The notes beneath the pieces were generated by a model. That model made no database searches, was not told where the DNA came from, and saw only the letters and a program-made list of their open reading frames with translations. From Labia minor (lineage: Eukaryota; Arthropoda; Insecta; Dermaptera; Spongiphoridae): 64,000 nucleotides of DNA. The stretch covers positions 14,185,580 through 14,249,579 of the forward strand of contig OY720344.1 in the NCBI GenBank assembly GCA_963082975.1, in the 5' to 3' direction. Both the position numbers and the translations under genes were made by a program. Shown in pieces: positions 34,136-47,711 of this stretch (positions are counted from its first letter, which is position 1; every line of letters begins with the position of its first letter).

Positions 34136-35037
34136 GAAGATTCTTATAGAAACAAAATAATGATTATATACCAATGGTAAAAGAGATATATAATATATTT
34201 ATTTTATTTTTTGTATGCACATAAATTTAATTTAATGAAATTGAATCTCTGTATAAATAAATAAAAATTAAAAAAAAAAAATATTTTAAATATGTAATGA
34301 AAAATAAGGAAACTATAAAAATAAATTTTCTACATCTTCAAATTGTTCTCTAATAGTTTTCGATGTTTAAACTTTTTTCCTATGATAGAAAAGGGGAGGG
34401 TTGAGTAAATGTAAACATCTTAATAATTCCATGTTTAAAATTAAAATAAAACGTATAAGGATTAAATTAAATATTATTAGGTAATTCTCAAGTGTATAAG
34501 TCTAAGTCACAAAGTTCATTATTTTTAAAATAATCACCAACAACAAATTACTTTACTTAAATATATAATGAAAATTCTCTTTTAATAGCTCTTATTATGT
34601 TTTTGAATTAAATTATTTATATAATTTTACATGGGATAACTAAAAGGTCTAATTATTCCTAGGCATTTTAGTTAAATATCTTTTAATAATCATCATCAAG
34701 TTAATTTTTATTGTATATTATGATATCAAATTTAATTATACTAAAAATATAAAATTTGTTTGTTTTTTTTTTAAAAAAAAAGACAAAATGTCAAGAGAAA
34801 TAGAACTAACTGATCATTAGTTCAATAGTTTTTTTTTAAAAATTCATTGAAAAAACATAATAAATAAATAAATAACTCAATTAATATTATAAGTATATCT
34901 CATGTTTTTCTAAATTTTACAAATTGATTTTAATATTTATTCCAATTCATCATTTATATAAAACTAAACATTTAAATTTTTGATGTTAAATTTTTTTTTT
35001 AAAAATCTTGAAATATCGATTATAAATATAATAAGTA
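34071..35037. other. Microsatellite and AT-rich spacer
   Basis: (TA)n then (GA)n lie at about 34078-34134, mirroring the left flank of the SINE. Nothing else is recognised. Confidence 0.6.
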
Positions 35038-35402
35038 CTTAGTACCGGGACCCCGAGCCTTGGCTCGGTACTTAAGTTAAAAAAAATGATTCATTATTAT
35101 TGGATTTGGCTGGTAATATTAATACCTGGGACACCGAGCTCTCGCTCTACCCTTTAAAAAATATTGATATACAATTCTTTAATTATTTAATACAATTATT
35201 AAATGTTACACATTTGCATCAATCTGATTAAAATGAATGAACTCTTGCTCCTCAATAATACATAAATATATAATATATACATATATTTTTTTAAATATTA
35301 TTAAATGTTGCATCATTGCATCAATCTGATTAAAATTGAATGGAACTTGGGGTACTCAATAATAATAAATAATATTAATTAATATTAAATAATATTAGGT
35401 AA
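35038..35402 (-). mobile_element. Family C element, copy C5 (two hairpin ends, truncated)
   Basis: It starts AGTACCGGGACCCCGAGCC with inverted partner, then TACCTGGGACACCGAGCTCTC about 80 bp later, exactly as in C1. The internal sequence includes a duplicated AATGTTRCA...CAATCTGATTAAAAT block. The TCTTATTATG end is missing. Confidence 0.5.
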
Positions 35403-36230
35403 TAATGTAGGTATATTTTCGATCAAATTATATTGTAGTATAAGAATATTTATTATATTGTTTTATAAGCAGATGAAAAGAGATTTGAAAGGCATCTTAT
35501 TCAATTTTATTTAGATTTTTATACTTATCTTCTTTCTTTAATTAATCCAGAGTTGAATGAACTGTGAATTTCTAATTTTCTAAAAATGAAAATTCTCTCT
35601 TTTTTTTCCCTCCTATTATACTAAAGTTGAAATTTATTAAACTTTTCCAATTTGATATGGTTCGAGTGGTTTAGGAACTTTTCATATCATAAAAGGCACA
35701 CACATTCCTTTTAGAATAGATAATATAATTTATTGTATTATACAAATAATTTTTTTTTTTTGTTTAGTTCATATGGAGTAAATATGAAGAGTTACTTATC
35801 TATGAGGGTGAACTCAACAAAAGAAGATAGATTGTCAGAAAAGCGAATTTGAAAAGTTTTACGTAAAGGCAAACTCTAAACTACTACTTGGTATCATTCA
35901 TTCTATGCATGTTTTGGAAGGAATAGAAGAAAGTCGAGTAAAACATGAAAAATATACCTGTAGATTCTCTCTGAAGGGAGAATTATTCGTATACTGTAAA
36001 AAAAATATTGAGTTGATGTTGAATTTGGCCTTTCTATCTGCAATATTCTATAAATATGTATAAATATCATAGAATCATTCATATGACGTTGACGGCCTGA
36101 AAATGTTCCGAGGTTATATTAATCGGATAATATAATGGCACGCAATGTAAAGGAAGTGTTCCACGTGATGTGTATCACTTATTAGATGATTTTGATTGGA
36201 TCCTCGGCAAATCTTTTGGAAAGATAAATC

Positions 36231-36292
36231 GTGACAGATAGATAGCTAGAACTGGGAACAATAGCCAATTGACGATCTATCTGTCATGTCAC
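36231..36292. repeat. Inverted repeat TGACAGATAGAT within a complex island
   Basis: TGACAGATAGAT at 36232-36243 is perfectly inverted at 36275-36286 across a 31-nt spacer. The arms contain TGACAG (a TALE-homeodomain type site) and GATA sequences. Confidence 0.4.
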
Positions 36293-39200
36293 AAGCGTTA
36301 AACTATACATAACAAACAACGATCAATATATATATACAGGTTAGTTGTAGTAGTCTTTGAAAATACTATTAAAACATTCATTGTTAGTCATGATTTTTTT
36401 TTTCTAAATCAAAAAAATTATCGATCTATTTAATCTTAACGATAAGGTTTGTTTTAAATGGACCAACTCGAATATAATATCAAATATCATACAATTATTT
36501 TCATTTTTTGTTTTTTTAGTTTTTGTTTTGTTTGTTTGACATGAACAACCAGACATTCCGGTTAATCGGCTAAAAATGTTAACATTTTTTTTTAAAGCTG
36601 ATTTCATTGCAATAAATTGATCAAAAACAAAATCTAATGTGTGTGATAAAAAAAAATCATAGAGGATGTTTATTTTATAAAAGAAACAAAAATAATAGTA
36701 TTATGATTAAAAAAATTATACGTATCTGAGAAGTGTATCAAAATGTTTGAAATATGTTAAAAATTGTTTTAAATATTTTTTTTTTTTTTTTTAATATTAA
36801 AATATTTTTTTAAAGAATTATTCAGGTGAGAGAAAAATTTTATGAAATAGAAAGAGAGAGAGAGAGAAAAAAAAAACAAAAATAACTCTTTCTAGTAATA
36901 TAATTAATTTTATCTAAAAGTATAATTTTTTTTTTGTTTTGTAATTTTTTTAAATCATTTACTACTTCAATTTTATCATCCAGTCTCTTTTTACTCTCTT
37001 AGATCACAAATCTTAATTTATCTTTAAAGATGATATTTATATAAATTCCAAACAACGATTTGATCTTTATGTAAAATATGGAGCATATAGGCTTTAATCA
37101 TAAAGAGAGATAAAAAATAGCGTAGCGAGGTCGTTAATCATAGACTAACCGATGATATTGTCACGTTTGCAACAGGGTGAGCTTCCGGTGAAAAGGGTTA
37201 GAGGTAGAAGATGAAATGGCAGAGATCATGGTCGGTTGGCCGATTGGGAACATTAAACGAAATCACATTATCAAAAATGAAAAATAACCAGATAAAAAAA
37301 AAAATGTATTTATTGTATGGTGATAAATTTTGTCGTTTAAAAATTATTTTATGCAATTAAAAATTTGAATTATTGAAATTGTAATCTCTTATCATCATTT
37401 ATTATTAATTCAAAATTACATTCGTTTATTTTAATTTAAAAAAAGATAAAATTATATTTTTATAAAAAAAAAAATATTATTATTATAAAGAGTAAAGTGA
37501 TTATAAATTTTCTAAATAATTAAAAATTGAATCTAATATAATTTTAACATAACTTATTTATTAATTAAATTCTGGTTATTGCAGTGGCTCTTATACAATT
37601 GAGAAGATCCCTAAATTTCTTTTAAATATTGATATTAATAATATTCATAATAAAATAAAATTATTACAGCTGGTGATAGAAAATTTTCATTTTTCCAAAA
37701 GAAATTATTTTATAACTAAAATACATATAAAATTGGAATAATAATTCAAGGATTATCCTTATTTTTATATTATTTGATGAAAAATATAATTATTAAATAA
37801 AATTATTTTGTTTTTTTAGAAAAATGTTCTTTCAATAGATTTGAAATATTCAAATGAAAAGATTAATTATTGATTTCAATACTTTTTTTTAATCAAATAT
37901 TTCTTTATGAATTAAAATATGTATTGTTTGTATGTAAAAAATGGTTCAAAACTTGAGGAGGAGGAGGAGGGAGAATAGATTTAGAATGTTTGAAAATAGT
38001 AGAATAATATACTTTACTTTTGAAACAGATAAAAGATGAAGTTACGAGAGAATTTTTCGAGAAATTGCATAATCTCTATGAACACTCCCCTCTTCAAATA
38101 AAGATAAAATCATAAAATCGAAAAAGTTGCCTGAATTGAATTAGTGAGTTGAGAAATTTGTTTATTTAAATAATGTTTATTCGGTTGACATTTAAATGCA
38201 GAAATAAAGAAATTGGGAGAGGTTAAGGATTGGATTAAAGATGGAGGTAACTCAAAATAAAAAAATAATTTGAAGAATAAACAATTTCAATTTAAATTAA
38301 ATGATGAATGATTTAATTCAACTAAAAGAAAGTAGATGCAACAGTTGTAAATTATGAGGAAAGTAAAAAAATGGAAGGTAATGATTGCTCCATAGAACCA
38401 AAAAGTGAGAACAATTTAACATTGTAGAAGGCGGCTCTTGAAAATGACGATTCAATTTCTTTTACACAGGAACAGAGAAAGAAAAGCAAAGGAACGTGTA
38501 GACACTGCCCGATGGCGATTTATATAATTCGTGATAGAATAAAAAAACGAAATAAATAAAAGAAAAAACAAACTAAAATCTAGAGAATACTCCAAACGAA
38601 TTTCAATTGAATCTTTTTTTAAAAGAAAAAAATATAAATCATCTTCAAAATTGAATTAATACAAAATTAGAAAATGGAGGAAAAAAATTATATCAGAATA
38701 TATAATATTTTTTTTTTATATAAAAAGCAATTTCAATAGAGTAAATTAATTAAAGATTAATAATTCTTTTTAGAAAAAGATTAAGAAAGTTATATATATA
38801 TATATATATATATATTCCATTTATAATATAGTTCTTTTCAATTATTAATCACAATGTTTAGGACGACTTCTTAAAAAGCCACAAAATTGAAATATTATGA
38901 TTAATAATAGTCATACAAAATAAAAATAAAAATATCAGCGCCATTTAGTTAATTTTTATAAAAACCTTTTAATAATATTTGTTCCTTTGAGAACTCCCGT
39001 TGAGTTAACATATCTTAGAAGTTTCCCTATCATCCTTTTGATGGAGTTATATGGTATATTTCAAAACTTGATTTTTGGTTATACTCTTTGAAATAAATTT
39101 TATGATAATTAATTTTATTATATGTAAATCTAATTCTTTTAGATTTATTATTACGTTTAATCATTTTGTTTCACATTTTCATTTCAATTTGTTATTCAAC

Positions 39201-40439
39201 AAATTCGGCTTTATTTTATTATGATTTTTTAATTATTATTTGATTCTTTTCAACTCTAAATTATCTGTCTACTCAGATCTTCTTTATATGTTTGCTTTAC
39301 TATTAAATTAAATGATTTATTATATAATATAACATCAATTTTATATAAAACAATTTTATTAAACCTTCCTTTTTTCTTAAGAAAATGCTCTTGAATTTTT
39401 ATTTAATTTAAAAATTAATGAATGAAGTGAATTTTGTCTGGTTTATTCTCAAATGTTCTGATATTTTGAAATCCATTTCACTGTGTTATCCACATGATTA
39501 AATTTTAATAATTAATTATATAGTTTTGCATATTTTGAAATGCTTTACAATATTGTTTGGTCCATTCCAAATTAACAAGTTTATTTTTTCGTATTTAATT
39601 AATTACTACTTCTTTAATTTTTTTTTTTTTTTATTAAACCTTCTATATACTTTATCACTTTCATTTACATTATTAATATAATGTTTTAAATAAATAAAAC
39701 TAAAAATTTAAAGTTAAAGAAAAAATTACAAAAAGTTTGAAAAGCTTCTGATGATGACGTCTTTGTCAAAATGATCATAAAGTTGAATAAAAATTTATTT
39801 TGAAACAAAAAACCTAGTGTTGTTAATAATAACTTACCTTTTACCTTTTAATTTTATTATTAATTTTATATTTATAAATTGAGAGTTGTTATAAAAGAAA
39901 AAAAAATCAGATTAATTCTACAAATAATTACATAAATGTTCAAATTATTAAATATATCAAAAATCATATGATAGTTGTACAATTATTGTATAATTATTTT
40001 TAAATAATTTCCCAATTAAAAATGTAATATCAACTTTTAAAATCTCTAAAAAAGAGAGGAAAACGAAAATAAACAAATAAATTTAATATATAATAAAATA
40101 TATGAAAATTCTCTCTTAAATAAACTCGCTTGTAAATGGCACCGAAATATACATATAAATTATATATATATATATATATATACATTCGATATATACATTG
40201 GATTAATTAGTTTCGAAAATTAGTTAGTAGTTCACTGATCAAATTACATTAGTTGATTAGTATATTACTATATGCGATTAATAGTTGGTAGACCGTTAGA
40301 TAATCCTATTATTATTATTAAAACTTTTGAATTGTGTTTTTCTTTATTAGGTGGCCATTAAGTATTCTAGTACAATCATTATTTTGCAGAATTATTGTGG
40401 GTGGCAATTTTCGCCGGTCTATCAGTAATTTTTCTTTAT

Positions 40440-40900
40440 TTACGTCCATTAATTCATTGATTGATTGAACTGTCATGTGTACCAAGAGATCTCTCTCTCT
40501 CTCTCTCTATTTCTCTGCTTCTGGATTTCTGCGCACGCTCTTAGCTTTCGCGAGTCCACAATATCGCGAAAATAAATTTGCATACATTTCAATGACAATA
40601 GAATAAGGCCGGCATTAATGTGCAGAGTTCTCAAGCACAAACTAATCGAGTTATAGAGATGTTGAATCTCGAGACGTGGGAAGGACGTTGGATGAACAAG
40701 GTTTGCTTGCTGGCCGCACACTCCCCGTGGCTTGAATAAGCAGCTAAAACCCTCACAAGTTGAGGCCCGTCAAAGCCAACGCAGACGATGAGCATTTCTA
40801 TCAGAAACAATTCACATTGAACATCTTCCCCATTACGATAAAGCTTTTTATCCTCTGGGAGGCAAGGGGGGGGGAGTGGGGAATGAGGAATGGGGACACA
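40440..40900. promoter_or_regulatory. Regulatory-like island with octamer and SOX-type sites
   Basis: This complex, non-coding island contains ATTTGCAT (40576-40583, exact POU octamer), ACAATAG (40595-40601, SOX-type), CATTAATG and repeated TTGATTGATTGA near 40455-40467. A (CT)n tract lies at about 40488-40508. The minus-strand 82-aa frame across it has no recognisable domain. Enhancer function is inferred from motif clustering only. Confidence 0.3.
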
Positions 40901-41683
40901 CTAATACAAATTCACTGCCAGATCGATTGACATTTTCATCTATTCCTTTTTTTTTTTCTTCTTTTTGAATTAAATGAAAAGTAACTAGAAAGTTTCCATG
41001 ATTGCATTCTCTAATTTAGCATTTAAGAGATAAAAAAAAATATAGAGAAATACAATAGGCTCTTGTCAGATAATGAAATAAAAGCTCGGGGCAAATCCTA
41101 CGGCACTTTATATTCTCAAATTAGATTTTGCTTTTGATAAATACACAGAAAGAAAAAGAAAAATGCTCGATAAAAATTAACTTATTTGAAGTTAATGTAC
41201 TTTAATAGTGTTGGATAATTTTTCAAGTAAATTACATTTTATATGATAGAATAATTTAATATAATAGGAAGAATATAAATCAAGTAAATATATATATATA
41301 TATAATATAATGAAAATATTTAAATTTATTTAGTTTTTTTAAATAAGAATCAAACTTTCTAAAAAAAAAGAAAAAATATCCGTTATTTATTCATTAATTA
41401 TAGTAATTATGATCGGTTTACTTCCTATTGTACATTAACAAAAAGGGTAGGGTAATTTTTTAAAAAGTTATAACACAAAAATTAATTATTTCATTGTAAA
41501 GGTATTCACTAATTTAAAAAAAATTCAATAATTATAGATATATTAAATTATATTAAAAATGTATAATTATCTATATATATAAAAAAAGGTTTTTGTCTGC
41601 ACATTGCTCAGAATTTAAAAATTTTTGCATATCTTCGCGTTTCATGACCTCTAGAATCCAAAAGTGACTTTAGAATTTTTCAC

Positions 41684-41714
<31 letters not shown>

Positions 41715-42147
41715 CGGAAAATTACTATTTTATAGACTCAGAATTGGCTGAACCGATTTCTTTGAAATTACATCACAATATTCTTATATACCCCTAGAGT
41801 AACATAGGCTATAAATTTTATTTATATGTCAACAATAACCGCAGAAATTAATTTTTTAAAGTTTATATAATTCTCCGTGTTGTTCATTCAAGAGCAGCTC
41901 GCGGCTCACTGTCGGCCTAGCGGAATCATTTCAAACAATGAATTATCATAGCGATTCCCAATCGAAGAATTATTATATTTCACTTTTTATTTTAAATTCT
42001 AATATACAAATATCAATTCAATTAAATAATTTATTCTAAAAGTTCTCAATTTAATTAATTTTATAAAATATTTATTAGATCATATTTTTATCTTAAATTA
42101 TTTTTTATTTAATTGAATATTTCTTCTTTTCTATAATATATATATAA

Positions 42148-45104
42148 CTAGCTGCTCAGAGCGCCTTCGGCGCTCTTCACACCTAGACGGGGGCTCCGCC
42201 CCCTGTACCCCCGAGTTGTACATAGTATTTGGTGGTTGAAAGTATTAAAAGGTTTTCATCCATTTTGTTTCAATCAGTATATTACATAAAACATTCATTT
42301 CTTTTTGTGTTCTTATTTAAAAAATATATTTTAATTTAATCACTATATTAATTATATATATTATTATTGTATATGTTATATCTATCTACCTATGTGGCTC
42401 AAAGATACTCTAAAGTTCTTAGCCGCAACAACCACATTTCTCCAAGTGTCCCTATCCTGAGCCCTTATTCCATCTCTCTTACGTCCCTTCCTACGCGTCA
42501 TTGGTTTTCCAAGCGGACGTTTTCCAATCGGTCTTCCCACCAATATCTTTTTCCTCTCCCATTCTTGCCACGTGCCCTTCCTATCGCAGCTTTTTCCCTT
42601 TTATAACCCTAACTATTTCTGAAGATGCAGAGAGGCCATGCAATTTCTTGTTATACAGTCTCCCTCATACCCGGTGACCTCATCTTTCTTTGGCGTTTCC
42701 CGATTGCAACCCCGATTTAAATTCTTCTCAAATATTATTATCCTTCGTGATTACATTCAATTTTTCTACATATTCAAATTCTACATTTTGTATCTTAAGA
42801 TTTTGTATGTTAATACTCTTCCTCTTTGTTACTAAATATTTTTTCTTATCACTATTAATTTCAAACCTCCATTAAATTTTCCTCGCTATCTGTAATTGCA
42901 ATTGCCGAATCTCCTATTATATTTAAGTCGTCTGAGTAACCTAATATTTTACAATTGATTTCCGCATCTTATTCTTTCTTTACTACCTTCAAGAGAAATT
43001 TGAAGATTGAAAATTTGAAAAAGTTTATCCGGATCTATTGAGTTATGCGTATGTTTTACTAAAGTCTACAAATAATTAGTGAACAGATTGAATATTGAAT
43101 ATTTTCCTAATATCTGTCATAATGAAAATATCTTAATTAATGTTGGTCGATTTGGCCTGAACCCGCAATGATATCTCCTAATATTTCCTCCGCCTATGGT
43201 TCTTAAGTATTGTATATGTTATAATAGTGAAATAGAGTATAATATTTCTTGATCATTACATTTTGGTATTTTATTTTCATTGCTAGATTATTATTGAATA
43301 TTTTTAATTATAATGAAACTTGAGAAAATGCAAAAATAGAGACTTGAGACAATTTATAAAAATTAACGGTATAAAACTATAGATAAATGACCAATATATA
43401 CATTCATTAATAGTATTAATTTAAATTAATTGATTTATTTGTTTTTTTTATTATTAAGTTCATTTATTAATTTTTTTAGATCATAGTTATTTTCCTTAAA
43501 AGAAACTTAAATTCTGTGGTGCTAGGGGATTTGAAAATTATTCGTCGCAATATGAAGATTTCGCTTACAGTTTCTGTCATGTCCGACCTCCATCCAACAG
43601 TTATTTTCTGTTAAGTTTTTTGCTTCTCTTAATCATGTGATCTATATATTTAATTTTTTTTTTGATTCATAGTAATAAAATTTAAACAAATAAAAGTTTT
43701 CACTTTGTTAATTTATATAAATTTCAATTTAAACTGATTTTGAGTGATACGCTTAGCCAATACTCTGAAAAATTTGTGTACAAAAACATTGAATGTTCTT
43801 AGCGAGATTTGATATAATGTTGTACGATTTGTCCTAAATCTGAATTAGAAGAAAATTATAAATTGCCTCCTCTTCCAGCCCAATTCATTTACCCACCCAT
43901 GTTGCATATGGCATCTAAATTTCTTAAAACTCCGTTTTTTTAATTTAAAATAGAAGGAGAGAAAGAGTTTTAAATTATATTCGAATAGTCTATATATTCT
44001 ATATATCAGTATTTTTTTTCTGAATTTAATAGCAAGTTGATTTTAAAAATTTTCCATTCTTAATGCATATGATTGATTACATGTGTTAAAATTTAAAAAA
44101 ATTCAAATATTCTAATTTTTATATTTATATATACAATTTAATATTATTTTTTATTAATATCATATCAAAAAAAGAGAATTTATTAAAAATTAAAAATAAA
44201 AAAAGAAGCCTATTAATAAAAAATTGAATGGTGATTTAAATATTTTATTAAATTAATTAAAATGAGACCTTTTAGAATAAATTATTTAATTGAAATGATA
44301 TTTAAATATAAGAATTTAAAAAAATATTATATTCTTTGTTTGGCAATTGTTATTTAATTATGTGCAACATGATTCGACTTGCACAGAGCATCGTTATTTT
44401 TTATTAATATCACATAATAAAAATGAATCTTTTAAACATAATAAATAAAAAAGACATTTTAATAAATTTAAAAAATATACCCAATTTAAAAATGTCAAAA
44501 ATTTAAAACAACTTTATATCATCATATTTTAATTTTTATATAATATATATATATATTTAGTAATTAATAATAGAGTAATTAAATTAAAATAAAAAACAAA
44601 GATAATATAATTCAGTCATTTTAATTCAGGTTAAATAATATTTTTTTTATTATTCAATGATAAAATTTATATATTATTATATATATATTATAGAAAAGAA
44701 GAAATATTCAATTAAATAAAAAATAATTTAAGATAAAAATATGATCTAATAAATATTTTAATTAAATTGAGAACTTTTAGAATAAATTATTTAATTGAAT
44801 TGATATTTGTATATTAGAATTTAAAATAAAAAGGGAAATATTATAATAATTCTTCGATTGGGAATCTCTATGATAATTCATTGTTTGAAATGATTCCGCT
44901 AGGCCGACAGTGAGCCGCGAGCTGCTCTTGAATGAACAACACGGAGAATTATATAAACTTTAAAAAATTAATTTCTGCGGTTATTGATAAGATATTAATA
45001 AAATTTATAGCCTATGTTACTCTAGAGGTATATAAGAATATTGTGATGTAATTTCAAAGAAATCGGTTGAGCCAATTCTGAGTCTATAAAATAGTAATTT
45101 TCCG

Positions 45105-45155
<51 letters not shown>

Positions 45156-45269
45156 GTGAAAAATTCTAAAGTCACTTTTGGATTCTAGAGGTCATGAAAC
45201 GCGAAGATATGCAAAAATTTTTAAATTCTGAGCAATGTGCAGACAAAAACCTTTTTTTATATATATAGA
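42148..45269 (-). mobile_element. Helitron family D copy 2, nested inside copy 1 in opposite orientation
   Basis: On the minus strand it starts A|TCTATATATATAAAAAAAGG (from 45269) and ends in the same hairpin and CTAG at 42148, followed by T. It is about 3.12 kb. Its LINE passenger (42381-43207) is shorter than in copy 1 because of an internal deletion of about 170 bp. The GTCT tract (about 45103-45154 as GACA) is longer than in copy 1. Together with copy 1 it forms arms of long inverted repeat. Confidence 0.85.
42381..43207 (-). pseudogene. LINE passenger fragment in Helitron copy 2
   Basis: It is flanked by TATTGTATATGTTATA (42365-42380 and 43208-43223), the complement of the 16-bp repeat in copy 1. 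It encodes a broken RT on the minus strand: the polymerase box reads YSDD here where copies 1 and 3 read YPDD. A stop (TAA) sits where copies 1 and 3 have TGA. The plus-strand frames at 42367-42875 are shadows of this relic. Confidence 0.75.
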
Positions 45270-46711
45270 TAATATATAAATTTTATCATTGAATAATAAA
45301 AAAAAAATTATTTAACCTGAATTAAAATGACTGAATTATATTATCTTTGTTTTTTATTTTAATTTAATTACTCTATTATTAATTACTAAATATATATATA
45401 TATTATATAAAAATTAAAATATGATGATATAAAGTTGTTTTAAATTTTTGACATTTTTAAATTGGGTATATTTTTTAAATTTATTAAAATGTCTTTTTTA
45501 TTTATTATGTTTAAAAGATTCATTTTTATTATGTGATATTAATAAAAAATAACGATGCTCTGTGCAAGTCGAATCATGTTGCACATAATTAAATAACAAT
45601 TGCCAAACAAAGAATATAATATTTTTTTAAATTCTTATATTTAAATATCATTTCAATTAAATAATTTATTCTAAAAGGTCTCATTTTAATTAATTTAATA
45701 AAATATTTAAATCACCATTCAATTTTTTATTAATAGGCTTCTTTTTTTATTTTTAATTTTTAATAAATTCTCTTTTTTTGATATGATATTAATAAAAAAT
45801 AATATTAAATTGTATATAAATATAAAAATTAGAATATTTGAATTTTTTTAAATTTTAACATGTGTAATCAATCATATGCATTAAGAATTGAAAATTTTTA
45901 AAATCAACTTGCTATTAAATTCAGAAAAAAAATACTGATATATAGAATATATAGACAATTCGAATATAATTTAAAACTCTTTCTCTCCTTCTATTTTAAA
46001 TTAAAAAAACGGAGTTTTAAGAAATTTAGATGCCATATGCAACATGGGTGGGTAAATGAATTGGGCTGGAAGAGGAGGCAATTTATAATTTTCTTCGTAC
46101 AACATTATATCAAATCTCGCTAAGAACATTCAATATTTTTGTACACAAATTATTCAGAGTATTGGCTAAGCGTATCACTCACAATCAGTTTATATTGAAA
46201 TTTATATAAATTAACAAAGTAAAAATTTTTATTTGTTTAAATTTTATTATAATGAATCAAAAAAAATTAAATATATAGATCACATGATTAAGAGAAGCAA
46301 AAAACTTGACAGAAAATAACTGTTGGATGGAGGTCGGACATGACAGAAACTGTAAGCGAAATCTTCATATTGCGACGAATGATTTTCAAATCCCCTAGCA
46401 CCACAGAATTTAAGTTTCTTTTAAGGAAAATAACTATGATCTAAAAAAATTAATAAATGAACTTAATAATAAAAAAACAAATAAATCAATTAATTTAAAT
46501 TAATACTATTAATGAATGTATATATTGGTCATTTATCTATAGTTTTATACCGTTAATTTTTATAAATTGTCTCAAGTCTCTATTTTTGCATTTTCTCAAG
46601 TTTCATTATAATTAAAAATATTCAATAATAATCTAGCAATGAAAATAAAATACCAAAATGTAATGATCAAGAAATATTATACTCTATTTCACTATTATAA
46701 CATATACAATA

Positions 46712-47711
46712 CTTAAGAACCATAGGCGGAGGAAATATTAGGAGATATCATTGCGGGTTCAGGCCAAATCGACCAACATTAATTAAGATATTTTCATTAT
46801 GACTGATATTAGGAAAAAAACCGCGAATTCAATATTTCTGTTCACTAATTATTTGTAGACTTTAGTAAAACATACGCATGACTCAATAGATCCGGATAAA
46901 CTTTTTCAAATTTTCAATCTTCAAACTTGAAGGTAATAAAGAAAGAATAAGATGAAGAAATCAATTGTAAAATGTTAGGTTACCCAGACGACTTAAATAT
47001 AATAGGAGATTAGGAAATTGCAATTGCAGATAGCGAGGAAAAATTAATGGAGGTTTGAAATTAATAGTGATAAGAAAAAATATTTAGTAACAAAGAGGAA
47101 GAGTATTGACATACAAAATCTTAAGATACAAAATGTAGAATTTGAATATGTAGAAAAATTTAATGTAATCACGAAGGATAATAAAATTTGAGAAAATTTA
47201 AATCGGGGTTGCAATCGGGAAACGCCTGTTATCTTGCAATAAAGAGGCTTATCTCTTCAAAATTATTATCAAAGGGAATATATAAAAAAATTATTTTGCC
47301 TGTTGCATTATATGGGTGGGAGGCATGGTCTATGACCCTGGGAGATGAGAGTAGATTCAGAGTGTTTGAGAATAGGATTCTTCCCTGCATTTATTGGCCA
47401 AAGAAAGATGAGGTCACCGGGGAATGGGGGAGACAGCATAACAAGAAATTGCATGGTCTCTCTGCATCTTCAGAAATAGTTAGGGTTATAAAAGGGAAAA
47501 AGCTGCGATAGGCAGTTCACGTGGCTAGAATGGGAGAGGAAAAAGATATTGGTGGGAAGACCGATTGGAAAACGTCCGCTTGGAAAACCAATGACGCGTA
47601 GGAAGGGACGTAAGAGAGATGGAACAAGGGCTCAGAATGGGGACACTTAGAGAAATGTGGTTGTTGCGGCTAAGAACTTTCGAGTATCTTTGAGCCACAT
47701 AGGTAGATAGA
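46712..47711 (+). pseudogene. LINE passenger fragment in Helitron copy 1 (RTE-like RT relic)
   Basis: Read with frameshifts it gives AEEILGD and HCGFRPNR (RT motif 2a region), FSKTYA-stop-LNR (in place of the DFxxAYDSxxR catalytic box), GYPDDLNIIGD (degraded YADD), YVEKFN and LYGWEAWSM. It continues RVFENRILPCIYWPKKDEVT (47357-47416) and HVARMGEE, the normal C-terminal order of an endonuclease-RT LINE. The longest open part is 47188-47511. It is 5'-truncated and bounded by TATAACATATACAATA on both sides (46696-46711, 47712-47727). It has a TAGATAGATA tail rather than poly(A), as some RTE-type LINEs have short tandem tails. Confidence 0.8.

Larger units (their letters stand above)
35403..41569. 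other. Gene-poor AT-rich stretch with regulatory-like islands
   Basis: No TE or gene was recognised over about 6 kb, unusual for this window. Islands of mixed composition lie at 36060-36300, 37105-37275, 38380-38530 and 40440-40900. (TA)n tracts lie near 38790-38815 and 40160-40185. The absence of TEs may reflect constraint or simply sequence too old to recognise. Confidence 0.4.

Noticed and set aside
42367-42875. Three overlapping plus-strand ORFs in Helitron copy 2 (and 47525-47725, minus)
   Set aside because: They are antisense shadows of the LINE passenger, whose true coding sense is minus in copy 2 and plus in copy 1.
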